Notes under the pieces: model-generated
Databases searched by the model: none
Seen by the model: the letters and a program-made list of their open reading frames with translations, nothing else
What the model was told of the DNA's origin: nothing
Position numbers and translations under genes: made by a program
Shown here: piece after piece, positions 5,905 through 9,261 of the stretch
Numbering within the stretch: position 1 is the first letter of the stretch
How the letters are laid out: every line of letters begins with the position of its first letter
Origin: Lysobacterales bacterium
Lineage (GTDB): Bacteria > Pseudomonadota > Gammaproteobacteria > Xanthomonadales > SZUA-36
DNA: 9,261 nt
Assembly: GCA_013213875.1 (NCBI GenBank)
Contig: JABSSV010000143.1
Span: 1-9,261 of the forward strand
Direction: 5' to 3'

Positions 5905-6901
5905 GCGCAAGGTCCATGAGCCCGGACTGCTCGGCGCTCACATCCGCGTGGTAGGACGAACGCACCATGGGCCCTGATGCCACATGGCTGAAGCCCAGGC
6001 TGTAGGCGTATTCGCCCAGTTCATCAAACTCCTGTGGCGACCAGTAGGCCATCACCGGATGATGGTGCGCGGTCGGCTGCAGGTACTGCCCCAGCGTCAG
6101 CATGTCGACGTCGTGTGCACGCAGGTCGCGCAGGGCTTCTTCCACCTGGCTGCGGGTTTCTCCCAACCCGAGCATGATGCCGGACTTGGTGGGCACTTCC
6201 GGGTTGCGCCGCTTAAATTCCTGCAGCAGCGTCAGGGACCACTGGTAGTCGGCACCGGGCCGCACGTTGCGGTAGAGCGGAAAAACCGTTTCCAGATTGT
6301 GGTTGAACACATCCGGCGGCGTCTGCTCCAGCACGTCCAGGGCCCGTTCCATACGGCCCTTGCCTCGGAAGTCAGGCACCAGAATCTCGATCTTGATACC
6401 TGGCGTCGCCGTGCGGATGCGCTCGATGCATTCCGCAAAGTGACCGGCACCGCCATCACGCAGGTCGTCCCGATCCACCGAGGTAATCACCACGTAGCGC
6501 AAGCGCATCTGGGCAATGGTCTCCGCCAGCTTGGCCGGCTCTGACGCATCTGGCGGCTTCGGCCGCCCGTGCGCAACGTCGCAAAAGGAACAGCGGCGCG
6601 TGCAGATATCACCCAGCACCATAAACGTTGCCGTGCCCTTGCTGAAGCATTCGTGAATATTGGGGCAGGAGGCCTCCTCGCAGACCGTGACCAGTGATTT
6701 GGCGCGCAGCTGATCCTTGAGATCACCGACCGCATTACCACTGGGCAGGCGCACACGAATCCAGGGCGGCTTGCGTAGCTTGGGCGCGTCACCGTCGAAC
6801 TGTGCCGTGTTGCGCGCCATTTTGTCCTCACCCAGCTGCTTGCGACCGGCCCGCGGCGGCGCCGGTTTGATGGTGAGGGGGATTTTCAGATCGTTGCTCA
6901 T
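5888..6901 (-). CDS. lipA: Lipoyl synthase (radical SAM)
   Basis: LipA inserts two sulfur atoms at C6 and C8 of the octanoyl group carried on lipoyl domains such as PDH E2, OGDH E2 and GcvH, completing endogenous lipoate synthesis in the cytoplasm. The 337-aa product carries both iron-sulfur sites. The auxiliary cluster ligands are C74, C79 and C85 (CEEASCPNIHEC). The radical SAM CX3CX2C motif is C100, C104 and C107 (CTRRCSFC). The C-terminal RSSYHA (314-319) supplies the conserved serine ligand of the auxiliary cluster. VDRDDLRDGGAGHF and GLGETRSQVEEALRDL are family-typical. It is about 16 residues longer than E. coli LipA (321 aa). The ATG at 6901 overlaps the lipB stop by 4 nt (ATGA), and GAGG lies 7 nt upstream, so translation is probably coupled to lipB. 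The stop codon sits in the loop of a hairpin that may be the terminator of the cluster. Confidence 0.98.
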   Translation of the reverse strand: MSNDLKIPLTIKPAPPRAGRKQLGEDKMARNTAQFDGDAPKLRKPPWIRVRLPSGNAVGDLKDQLRAKSLVTVCEEASCPNIHECFSKGTATFMVLGDICTRRCSFCDVAHGRPKPPDASEPAKLAETIAQMRLRYVVITSVDRDDLRDGGAGHFAECIERIRTATPGIKIEILVPDFRGKGRMERALDVLEQTPPDVFNHNLETVFPLYRNVRPGADYQWSLTLLQEFKRRNPEVPTKSGIMLGLGETRSQVEEALRDLRAHDVDMLTLGQYLQPTAHHHPVMAYWSPQEFDELGEYAYSLGFSHVASGPMVRSSYHADVSAEQSGLMDLAQQGCA

Positions 6902-7599
6902 GACTGTGCCTCAGATGGCACCGGAACCGGCGTCCAGGGCGCGGTCAGGTGCTCAGTCGCCTTATTGTAGCCCAGCAGCAGGGCCAGCTGCGTCAAAAGT
7001 TGTTGTTCCACCACGGTTTCCTGCACCGTCACCAGATCGACCAGACGGGTTACCGCCAGCCCCTCGTAGCCGCAGGGATTGATGCGCGCAAAAGGTTCCA
7101 GATCCAGACTGAGATTAAACGCCAGACCGTGAAAGCTGCAGCCGCGGCGCACGCGCAGGCCGAGGGCCGCAATCTTGGCGCCGTCTACATAGACACCCGG
7201 CGCGTCTTCCCGACGCTGCCCGTCCAGCTCATAGCGCGCCAGCACCTCAATAATGGCCTGCTCACTCAGGGTAACCAGTTCGCGCACGCCAAGGCCCAGG
7301 CGACGCAGGTCCAGCAATGGATAGATCACCAGCTGGCCGGGACCGTGATAGGTCACCTGCCCGCCGCGATCCACCTGCACCACGGGGATGGCACCCGGCG
7401 CCAGCACATGCTCGGCGCGACCCGCCTGACCCTGCGTGAATACCGGCGGATGCTGCAGGGACCATATTTCATCGGCCGTTGCCGGACCGCGCGCATCGGT
7501 AAAAGCCTGCATGCTGTGCCAGACCGGTTCGTAGGGCGTCAGGCCCAGGCGCCGCACCCGCAGCGCGGGTCGTGAATCAGACGGTGCTTCGGAAGTCAT
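6898..7599 (-). CDS. lipB: Octanoyl-[acyl carrier protein]-protein N-octanoyltransferase
   Basis: LipB moves octanoate from octanoyl-ACP to the lipoyl-domain lysine of target enzymes, giving the substrate for LipA encoded next to it. The 233-aa protein shows the family signatures in order: EIWSLQHPPVFTQGQAGRAEH (44-64), RGGQVTYHGPGQ (78-89), the DAPGVYV segment (132-138), AKIAALGLRVRRGCSFHG (141-158) and RINPCGYEG (172-180). The catalytic pair by alignment to E. coli LipB (C169/K135) is C176 and K142. The ATG at 7599 lies 13 nt after the ybeD stop. The SD is weak (GAG within GTGAGCGC), consistent with reinitiation after ybeD. The first 12 residues are not conserved with E. coli LipB, so the exact start is slightly uncertain. 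The 3' end overlaps lipA by 4 nt. Confidence 0.97.
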   Translation of the reverse strand: MTSEAPSDSRPALRVRRLGLTPYEPVWHSMQAFTDARGPATADEIWSLQHPPVFTQGQAGRAEHVLAPGAIPVVQVDRGGQVTYHGPGQLVIYPLLDLRRLGLGVRELVTLSEQAIIEVLARYELDGQRREDAPGVYVDGAKIAALGLRVRRGCSFHGLAFNLSLDLEPFARINPCGYEGLAVTRLVDLVTVQETVVEQQLLTQLALLLGYNKATEHLTAPWTPVPVPSEAQS

Positions 7600-7612
7600 T
7601 AAGCGGGAGCGC

Positions 7613-7876
7613 TCACAGCGCCATCAACACCTGCTCGTTATCGGTCAGGTCCTGGTAGATACGGTCCAGCTGGGCCTTGGATGTGGCCTCTACGGTGACG
7701 GTAACGGACAGAAAGTTACCCTGCCCGCTGGCATTAACCTTGACTGCCTCGCCTGGCACCGGCGCCGCGTGACGAAAAATCAGCGTGGTCACCAGCTGTT
7801 CGAAATCGTCGCTGTTGCGCCCCATGGCTTTGATGGGAAACGCACAGGGAAACTCAAGCAGGGTTTCTTCAGTCAT
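7613..7876 (-). CDS. ybeD: YbeD family protein (DUF493)
   Basis: This 87-aa protein is the same length as E. coli YbeD and shares its pattern: LLEFPCAFPIKAMG (6-19) near the start, a central RHA, a GNFLSVTVTVEATSKAQLD strand region (53-71), and a short end close to VLMAL. The family has an ACT-like ferredoxin fold and almost always sits between dacA and lipB. A regulatory role linked to lipoate synthesis has been suggested from that context, but no activity is established. The ATG at 7876 overlaps the end of dacA by 8 nt, so translation probably depends on ribosomes finishing dacA. It contains no signal peptide or membrane segment. Confidence 0.95.
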   Translation of the reverse strand: MTEETLLEFPCAFPIKAMGRNSDDFEQLVTTLIFRHAAPVPGEAVKVNASGQGNFLSVTVTVEATSKAQLDRIYQDLTDNEQVLMAL

Positions 7877-9056
7877 CGCCGAACAAGCCCTCGCCCCAAA
7901 GCATCAGGGAATCCCAGCTGCGCCCGAAAAAGCCGGCTTCGGGCACTGCGACCAGGGCCTGCAGCCCCAGGTCCGCCAGCAGCGCACCATCCAGCTCAAC
8001 GCTGACGCGCCCCAGCTCCTGCCCCTGTATTACCGGGGCCTGAATGTCTTCCTGCAGATGCAGCTTGGCTTCCAGATCTTCATAGCGGCCGCGCGGAATG
8101 GTCACAAACAGATCTTCCGCTGCCCCCAGCGCCAGCATCTCTTGCTCGCCCTTCCAGACACGCGCCTCGGTCAGCTGCTCCTGGGCCCGATAGAGCTGCA
8201 CCGTTTCAAAGAAACGAAAGCCGTAGTTGAGCAGGCTCTGGCTCTCGGCAGCGCGGGATTGCTCGGAGGCCGAGCCCATGACCACGCTGATCAGGCGCAT
8301 GCCATCATTCTTGGCGCTGGACGCCAGACAGTAGCCCGCCGCTTCCGTGTGACCGGTTTTCAGACCGTCCACGGCCGGATCACGCCACAGGAGATTGTTG
8401 CGGTTGTGCTGCCGAATACCGTTGTAGGTGTACTCCTTCTGCGAGTACCAGGTGTAGTACTCGGGGAAGTCGCGAATGATGGCCATGGATAGCAGCGCCA
8501 CATCGCGGGCCGTGCTGTAGTGGTTCTCATCCGGCAGGCCCGTGGCGTTGGTGAAGCTCGTATTGCTCATGCCCAGCTCGGCCGCGTAGAAGTTCATGAG
8601 ATCCGCAAAAGCGGCCTCCGTGCCGGCCAGATGTTCCGCCAGGGCCACGCTGGCATCGTTGCCAGACTGCACGATGACGCCCTTCAACAGCTGCTCCAGC
8701 GTCACCTCACGACCCGGCTCGATAAACATACGCGAGCCGCCGGTACGCCAGGCCGTCTCACTGACCGGCACCTTGTCACCAAGCGCTACCTTGCCAGCCT
8801 CCAGCTCCTTAAAAGCTACATAGCTGGTCATCAGCTTGGTCATACTGGCGATATCGGAACGCTGGTCCGCGTCCTTCTCTGCCAGCACGCGCAGGCTGTT
8901 GTAGTCGATGAGGATGTAGGCGCGCGCGCCCAGCTGGGGCGCCGCCGGCGTCGGCATCGCTGCCGGTCGATCCGGCGTTGGGACCTGAGCCTGAAGGGGC
9001 AGGGCCAGCAGCAGGGTCAAGGTTAACAGTAATCTTTTCATCATCTTGCGCAGCAT
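7869..9056 (-). CDS. dacA: D-alanyl-D-alanine carboxypeptidase (PBP5/6 type)
   Basis: This low-molecular-mass penicillin-binding protein removes the terminal D-Ala from peptidoglycan pentapeptides in the periplasm. The 395-aa precursor begins with a signal peptide (basic MLRKMMKR, a leucine-rich core, cleavage probably at LQA-Q, residue 23). A proline-rich linker follows (about 24-42). The catalytic motifs are SMTK (71-74, nucleophile S71), SGN (131-133) and KTG (233-235, in KTGHTEAAGY). The PBP5 C-terminal beta domain covers about 285-375. The last 20 residues (GFFGRSWDSLMLWGEGLFG) form an amphipathic helix that anchors PBP5-type enzymes to the inner membrane. The gene lies 12 nt after the rlpA-like gene and overlaps ybeD by 8 nt. 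No good SD precedes the ATG at 9056. In-frame ATGs at codons 5 and 6 would also leave a working signal peptide, so the start is uncertain by a few residues. Confidence 0.97.
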   Translation of the reverse strand: MLRKMMKRLLLTLTLLLALPLQAQVPTPDRPAAMPTPAAPQLGARAYILIDYNSLRVLAEKDADQRSDIASMTKLMTSYVAFKELEAGKVALGDKVPVSETAWRTGGSRMFIEPGREVTLEQLLKGVIVQSGNDASVALAEHLAGTEAAFADLMNFYAAELGMSNTSFTNATGLPDENHYSTARDVALLSMAIIRDFPEYYTWYSQKEYTYNGIRQHNRNNLLWRDPAVDGLKTGHTEAAGYCLASSAKNDGMRLISVVMGSASEQSRAAESQSLLNYGFRFFETVQLYRAQEQLTEARVWKGEQEMLALGAAEDLFVTIPRGRYEDLEAKLHLQEDIQAPVIQGQELGRVSVELDGALLADLGLQALVAVPEAGFFGRSWDSLMLWGEGLFGDD

Positions 9057-9068
9057 GCCTGCATGGTA

Positions 9069-9261
9069 TCAGCGAGTCACTTGATGGGGGCGTTCGTAGC
9101 CAAGTTCAACAACACGCTCACTCATGCGGGCCAGCGTGTCGGCGCGATCAAAGGGCCCCACCAGCACCTTATACAGCCCGCGCGAACGGCGAATGTCAAT
9201 ATCGCGTACCCCGTGCCGGCTCAGATCCTGCTCCACCCGGCGGGCCGCATCCTTGCTGCCA
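9069..9261 (-). CDS. rlpA: SPOR-domain protein, C-terminal end (probable RlpA septal lytic transglycosylase)
   Basis: Only the last 63 codons are in the window; the 5' part lies beyond position 9261. The translation includes DAARRVEQDLSRHGV, IDIRRSRGLYKVLVGPF and ARMSERVVELGYERP and ends QVTR. This is the second half of a SPOR domain: LYKVLVGPF is the typical strand before the last helix. SPOR domains bind denuded glycan strands at the division septum. The position directly before dacA (12-nt gap) in a dacA-ybeD-lipB-lipA cluster matches rlpA, whose product is an outer-membrane lipoprotein with a double-psi barrel and a C-terminal SPOR domain. The barrel is not visible, so the RlpA name rests on synteny; the SPOR call is firmer. 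No terminator is visible before dacA, so read-through is expected. Confidence 0.75.
   Translation of the reverse strand, partial: GSKDAARRVEQDLSRHGVRDIDIRRSRGLYKVLVGPFDRADTLARMSERVVELGYERPHQVTR

Noticed and set aside
5124..5954. 276-aa open frame on the plus strand opposite prc, with a 213-aa one (4470-5111) in the same frame
   Set aside because: Both are codon-aligned with prc on the other strand: each plus codon is the exact complement of a prc codon. Stops appear there only where prc uses TTA, CTA or TCA, which are rare in this GC-rich genome. The translations look like no family I know, and prc is certain.
7607..7614. GAGCGCTC palindrome between ybeD and lipB
   Set aside because: An 8-bp GC-rich palindrome is expected by chance at this composition, and it overlaps the ybeD stop codon. 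No second copy or operator-like spacing was seen.
7785..8492. 235-aa plus-strand open frame opposite dacA, and similar frames opposite lipB (6949-7575) and lipA (5984-6544)
   Set aside because: All are codon-aligned shadows of well-supported minus-strand genes, with no recognisable domain or start signal.
1..9261. tRNA, rRNA, CRISPR arrays, insertion sequences, attachment sites or riboswitches
   Set aside because: Read through on both strands, no tRNA-like cloverleaf, regularly spaced repeats, transposase motifs or terminal inverted repeats were seen. All sequence apart from short gaps (largest 167 nt) is taken up by the listed genes.

Overview
The window looks like ordinary chromosome of a moderately GC-rich gammaproteobacterium. 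The order rlpA-dacA-ybeD-lipB-lipA is the familiar gammaproteobacterial lip/dac arrangement, and each product reads like its E. coli counterpart over its full length (PBP5-type DacA, 87-aa YbeD, LipB, LipA, Prc with an N-terminal domain, PriA). The genus cannot be fixed from what is here. Every gene I can support lies on the minus strand, so transcription runs from high to low coordinates. Coding density is high, and nothing suggests mobile DNA, RNA genes or CRISPR.

Layout in transcription order. (1) 9261-5888 is a tight envelope/lipoate cluster. It holds the 3' end of an rlpA-like gene (SPOR domain), dacA (D-Ala-D-Ala carboxypeptidase), ybeD (DUF493), lipB (octanoyltransferase) and lipA (lipoyl synthase). 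Gaps are 12-13 nt or the genes overlap (8 nt for dacA/ybeD, 4 nt for lipB/lipA), so co-transcription and translational coupling are likely. A hairpin centred on the lipA stop codon may end this unit. (2) 5774-3618 is a periplasmic tail-specific protease (Prc/CtpA, family S41), whose best start is a TTG with a strong Shine-Dalgarno (SD) sequence. (3) 3524-1344 is priA, the replication restart helicase, also with a TTG start and preceded by two adjacent hairpins. (4) 1176-1 is a MoxR-type AAA+ ATPase followed 7 nt later by the start of a DUF58 protein, the usual opening of a MoxR/DUF58/VWA operon that continues outside the window.

Functionally, RlpA, DacA and Prc act on peptidoglycan or on periplasmic proteins. 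LipB and LipA perform the two steps of endogenous lipoate synthesis: octanoyl transfer to the carrier domain, then sulfur insertion. PriA reloads the replisome at stalled forks. MoxR/DUF58 pairs are thought to act in chaperone-like assembly or maturation.

I found no undescribed system. The points worth checking are start-codon choices, RNA hairpins in the two intergenic gaps around prc, and the placement of prc, priA and moxR behind the lip cluster. No stretch longer than 300 bases lacks a gene; the largest gap is 1177-1343.
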